In this document: one piece after another, positions 1-11,500 of the stretch
How the letters are laid out: each line of letters begins with the position of its first letter
Position numbering within the stretch: position 1 is the first letter of the stretch
Source of the DNA: Austropuccinia psidii
Lineage: Eukaryota; Basidiomycota; Pucciniomycetes; Pucciniales; Sphaerophragmiaceae
Length of the DNA: 64,000 nucleotides
Assembly (NCBI GenBank): GCA_023105745.1
Contig: JALGQZ010000020.1
Span: forward strand, 3,006,001-3,070,000
Direction: 5' to 3'
The notes under the pieces: model-generated
What the model was told of the DNA's origin: nothing
The model's input: the letters and a program-made list of their open reading frames with translations, nothing else
Database searches by the model: none
Translations under genes and position numbers: made by a program

Positions 1-1074
1 GATAGATATAATGATATTTACAAAGAGTTCATATCATCATCTAATCAAGGTCCAGAAATGTTCTTCAAGTATATAAACAAGCTTCTCCTTTCTTTAAATC
101 ATCACTTGCTTAGTGAAAGTATATATGACATTGAAGGTATGAGCTCACCATATGGGACACAGATAGAAGGGAGTTTTTTTAATAGTACCATAACAGAACA
201 TGTCTACAAGGCACTAAAATTCAGAGGCTCCTGAAAATTCTTTTATCATGCCAAAATATTAAAAATTTGACCCCAAAATCAGTGATTTTTTCACAGTTTA
301 CAACATTTCTTGATTTGTGAGTTTGGTTATTTCCCTTATTTTGTCTATGAAACTTCTGTTTTGTACCTCTCCTTTGATAATTATGAAGCTTTTGACTGAC
401 AATTATTTGTGATAAACTGGTAGGATTGGAATTGAATTAGAAAAAAATAAGATTATTTTTACACGTGTTGACGGAACAATAGGTCAAGCTACACAGGAGG
501 CAGAACTTCAGAAATTCAAGGAAAACAACAATTTAGAAGTACTCGTGGCTTCAATAGGGGCTGCAGGGGCCGGCCTGAATATAACTTGTGCAGACGTGGT
601 ATTTATAATGGTATGAATTATGATTGTATGACCATGAGGGTATATTTCAATATAACTTATATATCTAATATATGTCTAGGAGCCTCATTGGAATACAGCT
701 GCTGAAGATCAAGCTATTGATTGTCTACATCATATTAGACAAAGGAAAAATGTAATGGCATACCATTTTATATCACCTGATACAGTGGAGATAAACATGC
801 AAAGGGTATGTTAACTCATGAGAAGTTTTATTTAATGAAAAATTTGAAACAACTTATTTTATATTTATGAATTACAGGTACAACAGAGGAAGCGTACTTT
901 GGCAAGGTGTGTACATTTTTGATCATTCAAATGACTGATTGGATTTTATTTTCCTGTCCTTATGGTGGTTTTTTTTTTCATGTAAGAACAACTTTAGCAA
1001 GTACTTTGACATATGCTGAGCTATCAAAACTTTTCTTAGAGACTCATATGAACATCAAAATTGAAAGTGGGTAA
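1..1074 (+). CDS. SNF2-family ATPase/helicase, 3' part (cut by window start)
   Basis: Spliced gene, not visible as one open frame. My exon model is 1-136, 211-316, 424-610, 680-805, 878-906 and 987-1074 (stop TAA at 1072-1074); every intron is GT...AG, 69-107 nt long, and the exons sum to 672 nt, so the phases agree. The 223 visible residues show the end of the SNF2_N lobe, then the helicase C lobe: VIFSQFTTFLDL (motif IV area), VDGT, the GAGLNIT motif V, EPHWNTAAEDQAID, and a short tail LTYAELSKLF like that of Rad5/HLTF-type proteins. SNF2 proteins use ATP to move along DNA and remodel chromatin or repair forks in the nucleus. Motif VI, normally D-R-x-H-R-x-G-Q, reads DCLHHIRQ here, so both conserved arginines are missing. 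It may be a diverged paralogue or a decaying gene whose splicing frame still holds. The start lies outside the window. Confidence 0.8.
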
Positions 1075-1178
1075 CTGTGAAATTATAGCTCTTTTGGATT
1101 AAAAAAATTTGGTGCGTGGATTTAGTAATCACTTGGATGCGTGGATTTAGCAAACTACATCCATGAAAGGCGTGAAGG

Positions 1179-2600
1179 TGTCAGGATGAGTCTATTTAGA
1201 AGCAGTAATTAGGCTAGTTACAACTTTAACCTTGACTGTGAAACGGAAATAAAGTGATAAAATAAAGGTTTTTATTGATAATAAGGGTTTATAAATGAAA
1301 TAAAAGGGATTTACTATTTTGCAATAGTGGTGGTGAGCACTGTTAAAAGCCCAGGGTGCAGCTTTACCTGTTGGATTACAATAATAAAGACTACAATACT
1401 TCTAAATTAAGAGTATACCTGATTATTTTCCAAGAGTATAACTGTTTTTGACAGTTTTACTACGTAGGAATTAAAGAGCAGGATGAGGAAAGCAATTATT
1501 GCTGTGAAAAGCCTCCTTTTTATCCTGAAATGGGGTGGAAAGGGTGCTAGACCTTTCCACATAGAGGAACTGAAGATTTTTCACTCTCTGAGACAGGCTT
1601 GTGGTTTGCAAAAACCTGTATAGCCAGTTTTGGGCTCAGATGTGGTTTTGAAACCACATCTGGGCAGATTTCACCAATACAGGGTGAAAAATTTCATATG
1701 GGGACCTCACAGCCTGATTCTGACGTGTATGACATGTAGAATGCTGTACAGAAACTGTATGGGACCCCAGTATTGACTGACATATGAGTTATTGAAGTAA
1801 AAACAAGCTCTTTTGTCTGTTTTACACCTCATATCCATGATTGTGGGACATTATCCCATGGTAAGGCTGTATATGACAGCAGGTGGGAATCTGACCTTAA
1901 AACAGCCATGAATTTGTCAATTCTTGAGATATCAAGCTCAAAATTGGCTCTGTGTGTAGCCCTGTATGTGCTCTACACAATGATACCTTATTTAATATGG
2001 GTATCATTGTAAATGGCAAAGCTATCCCATGTACAAGATTTTTGTACATTTGCATGGTTTAGGCAAAAACCTGTATTGAGCTTATTTGCCCCATACCTTT
2101 TGTTGTAGTTGAGCTATGGGTAAATGGATAACACCATCAGATAGCCCTGATTTTTCTCTTTCCAAAAAGACCCCACTTTAGGTATCTCACGCTAAAACTG
2201 CAAAAGTTAGATGAGAGGTGAATGTTTTGTTCACCCTTATTTGGCTTGAATTTGGCCATAACTCAAGTAATACTGGTGCTAGCTCAGTTTGGCTAGTACC
2301 ATTGAATAGCCCTGGCTTAGAGCTTCATTTTGAATACCCATTTGATGGGGTTAAGCCTCTCCTTCTGGATTTTAGATGAGAGGTGAAAATTAAGGTTTAT
2401 GCTCAGCAATAACTTTGTTATTCTTTGTCCTATGGTGATGGGACTTATATTTTCAGAAAGGGGTGAGTTTCCTCTTTATTTTGATACCTTTTGAGCTGAT
2501 TTGGCTCGGCTCCATGTTTTGGTGGTATTGTGGCTATACCATTGGTTTATGGTATTTTGGCTGTCATGCTTGTGCTCTGGTTTTGAGTCACAGGCTGACG
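1179..2600 (+). repeat. Solo LTR, family beta, copy A
   Basis: 1422-bp sequence with inverted ends TGTCAGG... and ...GGCTGACG (other copies end GGCTGACA). It is alignable by eye over its whole length with copy B (62142-63540) and more weakly with copies C and D. Possible 5-bp target duplication GAAGG (1174-1178) / AAAGG (2601-2605). No coding sequence is recognised. TG...CA ends plus 5-bp duplications at copies B and C fit a solo LTR better than a DNA transposon. Strand is arbitrary. Confidence 0.65.
1637..1662. other. Perfect hairpin inside beta LTR copy A
   Basis: 12-bp arms CAGATGTGGTTT and AAACCACATCTG are separated by 2 nt. In copy B the left arm is kept (about 62577) but the right arm has decayed. 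Confidence 0.7.
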
Positions 2601-5600
2601 AAAGGCGTATCTGAATCCACAATTTTATGTATAGGCATAGGCATAAATTTTAGGTTGAGGAATGGAAATATCACTCCCCTAAATAAATAATCCATAAATT
2701 ACACATCATAAATGAATCATGAGATAAATAAATCAATTAATAATAAAGAACTGTTTTAAATGCAAGTTAATGATAAATAAGAAATATAAGTAAAGAAGAA
2801 AAACCAAAAACAGAGAATTAAGCAATAAATGATAAAATATAAAGAGATAAAAAATAAAAAATAATTACTAAGTAATAGATAAATAATACAAGTGAAAAAA
2901 TCAATTGTAATTAAGCTTAAAAATTATAATTAGTTTCAATTGATATCAATTAATTTTCATTAGTTTTGATTTCATTGAATTTAATAAATTTCGATGATTT
3001 CTGATTAATTTTATTTTATTTTAACTAATTTTAACTAATTTTAACTAATTTTATTGAATTTTTATTCAAATCGAATGAGTTTTGCGATTTTTTATGAATT
3101 AGAATCTTAATTAAAATTAATTCATTTTATGAAATTTCCAATCCAGTTTAACTAATTTTAACAGATCTTAATGAATCTTATTCAATTTCAATGAATTTCA
3201 ATAAATCTTGATTTTTTTGTTGTAATTTCAATTATTTTGAATGAATTATAATTATTTTTCAATTGTTCTTAGAAAATATTAATTAATTTCAATACTTGAA
3301 TAATCAATAAATGAGCTATAGCTAAAATCAATGAAAAAGAAATAAATGAATAATAATCAAAGAATCAATAAATAATAAAATTTTTGAAAAAATATTATTT
3401 ATTGAGTATAACATAAAATAAAGAAATCCAAAATCAAAAATAAATATATAATAAAAAGTAATATCTGAACAAAAAAATTAATAAGTGCATAAATAATAAG
3501 TAAATAATAAATTTATAAAATTGGTTATAATCAAGTTCATGAAGAACTTATAGCTCATAAGTTCAATAAATAAGTCACTATAATCAAATGAAAGAACAAA
3601 CAGTTCACCCATAAGTTTTAAAGAATAAAAACCCAAAAATAAGTAAATACCAAAAAGGAAGACATTAATAAATGGATGAATAATAAGTAAATATAAAATA
3701 AATGAAATGTAAATAATAAAAAGTAAATGAATCATTGTCAAATTATTCAATTATAATAGTGATTTCTCAAAAAGCTATATTCAAATTCATGAATAATTTA
3801 TAATTGATAATTGCAATGAATAATTAATCATAAGAATATAAAGAATTCATAAAAATTTAATCATAACAAGAAATAAAAAACTATTAGCCCATTAATAATA
3901 ATAAATGAAGAAATAATAAATCAAAAATGGAAAAAAACATAATACAAATAATAAAAAAATCAAAATGAATCATTATTAAATTATGAGAATATAAAAATTA
4001 TTGAACAATTAATTATATCCAAATTGATTCATAATTTATAATTAATAAGCTTAATAAATAAGTAATTCTAGAAATATAGATAAATAATAAAAAGAAATAA
4101 CAAGCTATCAATCCATCAATAATAAAAAAACTAATAAATCATAAATCTGAGATTAGTGAAATTGAGAAATTAATCAATAAATTGATAAATTTATAGATAA
4201 TAATTAAATAATAAATAAATAATAAATAACCCATGAATAATTTTTAAATTACGAAATTATAACATTACTTCATCAATTAGATATATACAAGCTCATGCAT
4301 AGCTTATGATCGATACGTAAAATGAATAAGTCATTATAATAATTGATTTATTCCCCTTAGATATCATAAAGAATTCATTGATTAATTATTCATGAATTAT
4401 TCACATTCAGATCCATGCATAATTTATAATTGGTGAGCTCAATAAATAGGTCATTATAATAATATACAAATCCCAGATCAAGAATATCATGTAAACTTAA
4501 TTAACAATGATTAATATTAGAAGAATAGTAAATCACCAAAATATCAATAATTGACAAATTTTCTATTAAGTAATGAGATAATTGTGGTAATAATCAATTT
4601 ATGGCTTATATTAAAAATTTATTAGTGTTTTCTTATAAAAATTAGGAAGTCATATATATTAATAATAGATCCATTCTCAATGATAATCACAATAAAGATT
4701 TATAGCAGTAATTAACCAAAACATTTAGATTCAAAAATATATAATAATAATTCATCAATTCATGAATCATTATTTAATCAAGAAAATTTCATAATGATTA
4801 CTAAATGATTTAAATTAAAATTCATGCATAAATTGTAATTAATAAGTGCCTCATAGCTCTAGCTAGAATGTTGTTTATTTTAATTCTGAATGAGATTATC
4901 ATACTAAGAATCAAGAAGAGGCTTATAATTAAAATTGAAAATCTATCCCTGATGAAAAGTAATAAATTTATTATCATTCTCCACAATAATAATCCATTAC
5001 TTAATCATATTAATAATTAATTGATTAATAATAATAATAGATCTATTTCTTAACCTTTAATGAAAATAATAGAAAAGATTCAAAATCAGTATCCCATTAT
5101 TATATAACAGATTGCACATTAAGAGCTGTAATACTAATTATTAATATTGTAAATTTCAAAATTATGAAGCCATTGAAGACACAAAGTATCTCCAAACATT
5201 AATAATTCATTGATATTATAGGTTATAGTGACTCATTGGGAGAGCAGATCCCAATAACATAATGCATTATATTTTGAAAGATATTTGAAATTAATGGATT
5301 TCAAAGATATATTAGCTTAATGGCCTTTGTTTTTCTGAGATTATGATGTTTACAAATGATTATTTTTATGTAATTTGGTTTGCATGGTAATTTCAATGAC
5401 AAAACCTGGATTTTTGTGATTTGTATTTCTTTCAAATCTTCCATAGCCCAAATTTTCATCTTTTATTTGTCATAACCATTACCTTACCCTAATCTACTCT
5501 AGCAGAATTGAATTAATAATACTCAATATTTGCTATTATATGAAATACATATAACATGATTATCTGAATACTAATATAGAATGTTGATTCTTGTAAATGT

Positions 5601-5655
5601 GAATATATAATAAGTAAGAATGAATATATAAGAAATTTAAATTAAATTATATATA
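2601..5655. other. AT-rich low-complexity spacer, no gene seen
   Basis: Extremely A/T-rich, with endless variants of AATAAATAA, AATTCATGAAT and TTTCAATGAATTTC. Open frames here (for example 3478-3750 on the minus strand) are made of I, L, F, Y, S and N and show no motif. No gene, RNA or mobile-element end was found before the inverted-repeat element at 5656. Confidence 0.6.
3018..3051. repeat. Short tandem repeat, about three units of TTTTAACTAA
   Basis: Three successive 10-bp units (TTTTAACTAA), with a degenerate further unit on the left. Probably replication slippage in AT-rich DNA. Confidence 0.7.
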
Positions 5656-6057
5656 GGGTTCTGGTAAAAGTATGTAGGCTTTGAGTAAATACACATAAAC
5701 CCTCACATATTGCTACCAGTTTATGGCCAAAACACCTATGTTTATGATAAAAGCACATAAATAAACTATTTATTTAAAAACATTCCTCAGCCCATCTTTG
5801 AGGAGTTTTCCAATTTTTTTGGATATATTTTTTCCAACATGAGAATTAAAATTCCCCAATTTTTTTCTAAATTTTATTTTTTCTCAATTTATTCATTTCC
5901 AACTTATGAAATCCTATATTTTTTTGAAAAACAAAGGGGAGAATCCCAAGAATTAAAAACCAGAAGCACATATTTTTGGGAATTTTTTTGGTGCAAAAAT
6001 TCTAGGCCCAAAAAGTGTTTTTTATGTTTTTTGTTCATGTTTTTAAGTAAATTGAAA

Positions 6058-6095
6058 ATGCCATTTATGACATTAATAGAATTAACAATGCTATT
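6058..6095. repeat. Left piece of palindromic minisatellite
   Basis: One to two units resembling those at 16310-16498, cut off by the alpha-1 insertion. The 5-bp CTATT at 6091-6095 is the left copy of the target duplication. Confidence 0.5.
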
Positions 6096-7970
6096 TGTGA
6101 GCCTTGAGGTATATTTTACATACCTAAATAGGCCACAATTATCTTAAAAATGAATTTTGAACTATGCATAACCCATAAGTCATGCATATATTCAAATTTC
6201 ATGATTTTTGCTTTCAGAAAAGATGAATAACTTTCTATTGAGTAAGTAAATCCATGTATTGAAGGCCATATTTGGATCCTACACATAAATTCATCTAGAG
6301 TAGCTCAATAGAGTGAATATAAATACCACATAAAAGTTCTGTGAAACATTTTGTTTTTCTCTATTTTATGCCAAAATAATGGGAATGTGAGAAATCCCAT
6401 GTTACATATACACTAAAAATAGTATTATTCATGTTTTGGGCACTTAATATTATGGTATTCTTACATGCACGTTTGGTACACCCATAGTGGATATCTCAGT
6501 TGAAGCTTAAAATTGTATTTTGACATAAAAAATTAGCAAGGGGGACAAAAGACATTGAAGAGCGCCAGGGTACCCAACTTCTGAGGCCTCTGAGGCATGG
6601 ACATCTCCAAAGCTTGGATCCATGGCTGATCTTGCCCAATTAGTAAACTAAAACCTTTTGGGAACTTGGTTACCATGTTACAACTACAGTAAATTATAAG
6701 AAAATAGCAAATAACCTGCTATTTTGACGTACCAAGGAGGTAAAGAACAACTTAGACTACTGTAACCATGTCAATTCTTAATGAATTACCATGGTCAGAC
6801 CCCAAAGAAGTAATTAAAACCCTTTTTTGACTAGTATCCATTGATTTACCTCATAGCAACCAGCCATATACTGCTATTTGCAATTCTATGCAGAATTGAG
6901 GTAAAAACTTCAAAAGTTCATTAAAAATACAATTATTAATGAATCTTTCTGAAACTTTAAGGACCAATTAGCAACTATATGATTCATATAAATATCAAAA
7001 ATAATTATACTTTCATATGTAAAATGAAAAGGTTTACCTACAATCCATTTTTGATGATTCCACGTGAAACACAGAATCTTTAAAAATTTACAGAAAATAA
7101 ATTCTGTGATGAAATTTCCAATAAAATTGATAACTTTGAGAAATAAATGATTATTTTGGAATTATTTTGGAATAAAAGAATATTTACAGTTGTTACTCCT
7201 TTTATTCTTAACTATAAATGGGTTGGTAGTCACATAAAAGCCTCAATTAAGTAATTATGATAATCTTACATGACGACAAATGATGCAATCAATCATCCAA
7301 AAAGGTTTATTGCTTTCTCACTCACTGGTTTTTCAGTTTGCCCCATTGAATGCCTCTGTGAGCTGTCTTAGACTCAGAAGAGGCCTCCTCTTGCTTTTTT
7401 TCCACATCATCACATTATTATATTATACCTTTATTACCAAACAAGTAAGTATGAGTTAAAACTATTTCTTAAGTGTTATATTATTTCAGAAATCAATCAG
7501 AAAGACGTGAGATCATAGAAATAGACTATAATCTGTTGTAATACTGTTATAAATCAATTTTGATCAATTAAATCCACAATTCCACATCAAATTTCTCTAC
7601 TATTATCATCTAAAAGGTTCATTGGATTAATAGTGAGTAATTTATCTCAATTATTGAAGTCTTTCTCTAGTAATAGTTTTCTTCAAGAATTATCTTTATG
7701 ATTACTCTTGTAAAAGATAATTATATATCAAAATAATTTCATTATTTTAATCAAAGAAGTTTTTATTATCAAATTTTCCTTGTAATTGATTCTTGTAGAC
7801 AATTCCTGCTTACTCTTATAATCAATAGTAGTGTATAGCACATAAAAGAAAGAATTCTTTAGTTCTTTAATTGTGGCTATGATAATTTTTATTATTATAT
7901 TCCATAAGAACAGTCATAGTACTGTTGATTGATAGTAATATTATCAACAGTTTCATAGACACATCTTACA
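6096..7970 (+). repeat. 5' LTR of alpha-1
   Basis: 1875 bp, begins TGTGAGCCTTGAGG and ends CATCTTACA. About 40 bp present in every other alpha LTR (the segment after GAGTGAATAAGCTC in the 3' LTR near 14625-14670) is deleted here near 6310. It keeps the conserved splice-donor-like ACAAGTAAGT at 7441-7450. Confidence 0.92.
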
Positions 7971-7972
7971 TT

Positions 7973-7984
7973 TGGGGGCCTGGC
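7973..7984 (+). other. Putative primer-binding site of alpha-1
   Basis: TGGGGGCCTGGC starts 2 nt after the LTR and is identical in alpha-2. TGG is the expected complement of a tRNA CCA end. Which tRNA primes cannot be decided from this sequence. Confidence 0.5.
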
Positions 7985-8350
7985 CATGTTTTTTGAGCCT
8001 TGTACCCTTAATTAGTATATTTTTAAGTTCTAGAATATATTAATTTAAATTTTTTTTCTTTCATTTAATTTTAAAATTATTTTTATTTTTGAAATTGTCC
8101 TAAAATCTTTTTCATTGAGGAATTTGGTTTAATTTTATACTGTTTTTACACGTGCCTTTTTCACATCCAAAAACCTATAAAATTATTCTTTGAGTTACTC
8201 TGAATTAATTTTGATTCAAAATATTGAATTTTAATTTCTTTTCCTTTACAAATAATAATTTTTCAATATTAAAAAATCAGAATTTATGAAAAATCTTAAA
8301 ATTATCTTAAAAGCATAAAAAATATTTTTTTTTATCAATTATTTCTCTAG

Positions 8351-8494
8351 TGTATTTAATCAAATACTGTGCAGCTGGTAACAGGTTCAGTAAAAAATTC
8401 ATTACTAGTCCAGAATCTGAAGACAGTATAGAAGTGCAAATTCCTAAAAGAGGCACTTTATTTGAAACAGAACAATCCAAACAACCACTAAAAG
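8351..8494 (+). other. Conserved leader exon of alpha-1 (predicted)
   Basis: 144 nt, open throughout although the rest of this element is full of stops. It follows a pyrimidine-rich TTTCTCTAG and ends AAAAG before GTGTGT. The first two bases TG would complete an ATG if joined to the LTR exon that ends in A (7444). The encoded 48 residues match the same exon in alpha-2 closely (for example the shared SPESEDSIEVQI). Confidence 0.55.
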
Positions 8495-8544
8495 GTGTGT
8501 GTTTTTTGTTTCCAATTCTTATTTTATCTGTAATCAACGTGAAA

Positions 8545-11500
8545 ATGGTGCATACCATAAATGAAAGCAGCTATTCAGTCCAACCAGATTGATGTGGACA
8601 AGGAAGAGGCAAGACCAAATCCAGAAGTGTCAAATATTCCTCAAGAAAGACACATATGGAGGATGCTAGAGTTTCCCCCCATTCCCCAAGGTCTGTAACC
8701 ACAGATTTTGACATGAATTCTGAATCTGGACTGATTCATTACAATACTTCAAAGGCTGAACCACTTTCAGGTGGCAGCAATAGAGATTTATCAATTCCAA
8801 TACAAAAATTGGCTCAGAGCAGCCAAAGAAGAGGAGTGGGAAATATGCCCAAGCCTTTGGCAGGGGGCCATGAGCTCCTACTTACACATCAAGAGCTTTC
8901 TGGGTCAGGAGAAGACCATAGAAATCTTAGGAGGTTGGAGCTCATTGTCTTGCAAAGACAAAGTCAAAAAGATAAATAATTAGTTGAAGAACCAAAGTCT
9001 TTTATCCATAGACCAGAAGAAGGAGTTGGAAATGACTCCAGCTTTGGAGACAGAAGGCCTAGTGGCGTCTACCAGATCCAGAAGTGTCCAAGGACAAGCC
9101 CAAAGGACCTCAGAAGAAGCATAAAGGTCCCAAGAACCATCAAGGAAAGGGCAAATGCAAAGCCAATTGGCACAGACCTTACCCACAAGGGTACAGGATT
9201 CCCAAATTGGAGCCTTCAGCCATGGACAGTGTCTTCAATATGGCCAGGACTCTCAGGGAATTCACAGCCAAAGAGCAGGAAATGATGAGCCAGACTTTTC
9301 CACACAAAGAATAGATGAAATACACTTTGTTAAAACTAGTATTGATGTAGAACTTGTAAACTTTGATGCAAAGTTAAATAAAATCATATTGGACATGAGT
9401 GAATTGAAAAGAAATGACAAGAAGTATACTGAATGGTATCAATTGACAAATGTCAGACTTGATTCAACTACCAATACATGTGACAGAATTGAGAGTAAAT
9501 GTCAAGTTCAAAATGATGAAATGGAGGACCTTTCCATTTTAAACATTAATGATCAACTTAGAATTCTGAAAGAACATGTCTTGGAAATAACTAAAAATAC
9601 CAATCAGTTTGCCACACATTCGGAAAAAAGTGACAGGGAAAGGCAGAAGTTAAAGGATGAAATAATTGAAAATGTAGAGCAAATTCATAAGAATTATGAA
9701 CCACATATGCCAAGACATTCTACACCTTTGACTGAAGAAAAGCTTTCTGTTAAAGGAAGTTTGACCCCATTCTTAGGAGAAAATGTTATCTCTGCAAAAG
9801 ATATTCCCAAATTGGAAGAATGGCCAACATTCTCTGGTGAAGGAGAATATAACCAACCATATTGAGTTCATCAGAACTATTGATATGTTGCAAGAAGATT
9901 TTCAAATACCTGATGAAATTATAGTGGGAAAATTACACTCTCTGTTTACTAGAACCACAAAGAAATCGTATTACAAGATGATACAAGATCATGGAAAACA
10001 TGATTGGTCTTGGTGAAAATCTGAAATGATTACCAAATGGGCCAATAATTCTTGGAGGTTTAAAATGGAAAATGCTTTTGAAAGTGCTATTTTTAACTCA
10101 GAAAAGGATAAACCAATTACTTGGTTCTTCAAGCAGAAAGACAGATTATCTGCTTTACACCCAGATATGTCTGACACCATGATTAATATGAAAATATTAG
10201 GAAAATGTGGAGGAGAGCTGGAACATGCTATCAAGTGCAGATGTGTAGATCCCTGTTCAACAGAGGACTACATCAATGCAATGGAAGATATCATTAATAG
10301 AACAAGAATTGGTAAAACTTGGACCAAAATCCCTATGGAGTCCAAAGTGGTCCCAAATATTTCCAGAGAGGACCAAAAACCTGAAAGACCTGTCTTGAAG
10401 TGTCATAAATGTGAAAGGACTTCACATTTAGCCAAAGGTTGCACCAAAAAGTCAAAAATCAATGAAGTTCAAGTCATTGAAGAAGTTCAGTGCACTGAAG
10501 AGAAAGAAGAATCTGACCTAGATTCTGCAGTCTCTGAGGATAAATCAGTAGAGGACTATCCCATTGAAAACATTACAGCTTTCTTTGAGGTCACAGAAGT
10601 CCATACTCACTTGCCACAGTACAGTGAGGACTGTCATAACCTGGTCAATATCCAAGATGACAGAATGTGTAAGGCCAAACCTGCTAGAGGTAAAGGATAC
10701 ACTGCTGGAGAATCTTGTATCACATCAGTTCTGATGAATGATATTGAAGCTAAAGTGAATTTGGATACAGGGGAATTTTTTACTTGTGTAGGCCAAGATT
10801 ATCTTCAAGCCATACTCCCTGAATGGAAAAATTATCTATTACCAATAGAGGGTGTACAATTTAGTAGTTCCAGTAATAATATGTACCCTTTAGGTATATT
10901 GGACACTAATCTTGTATTTCTACACCCAGCAGGAAGTATTAGAATGAAGACTGAGATTGTAGTAATGAACAATTGCACATCTCAGAACATTTTTCTTGGA
11001 AATGATTACTTGAATATTTATGGTATTGAAATCAATAACCATAATGATAGATATTTCACAATTGGAGAAAACAAGAGACAAAAATTTGCTTTTTCAAATA
11101 TGCAAAAACAAATATCACTGGTATCTTCTAAAAAAGATACTTATAAGGAGGAATTTGTGGCTAATCAACTTGTTGAAGCACAAATTAATCCATCATTGTC
11201 ACCAAAGATGAGACATGAACTCATTGATGTGTTATACACATATAGTAATGCATTTGCATCTGATAATGAACCATTAGGTGCTATAAAAGGACATGATGTT
11301 GATATTACTCTTAATATTGACAGACCATATCCTCCAGTACTTAGAAGACCAGCTTATCCAGCCAGTCCCAGAGCTAGAGAAGCCTTGGAAAAACATATAT
11401 AAGAGTTTATCAAACTTGGTGTACTAAGGAAAGTAGGACATAATGAAGAAGTTGAAGTGACAACACCTGTTATTATTGCTTGGCATAATGATAAATCAAG

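Noticed and set aside
2601..5655. Centromere-like or RIP-mutated sequence
   Set aside because: AT-richness alone is not evidence; no higher-order repeat or recognisable mutated transposon copy could be followed.
5839..6147. 102-codon + strand open frame at the left edge of alpha-1
   Set aside because: It runs across the insertion junction into the LTR, so it cannot be an ancient gene.
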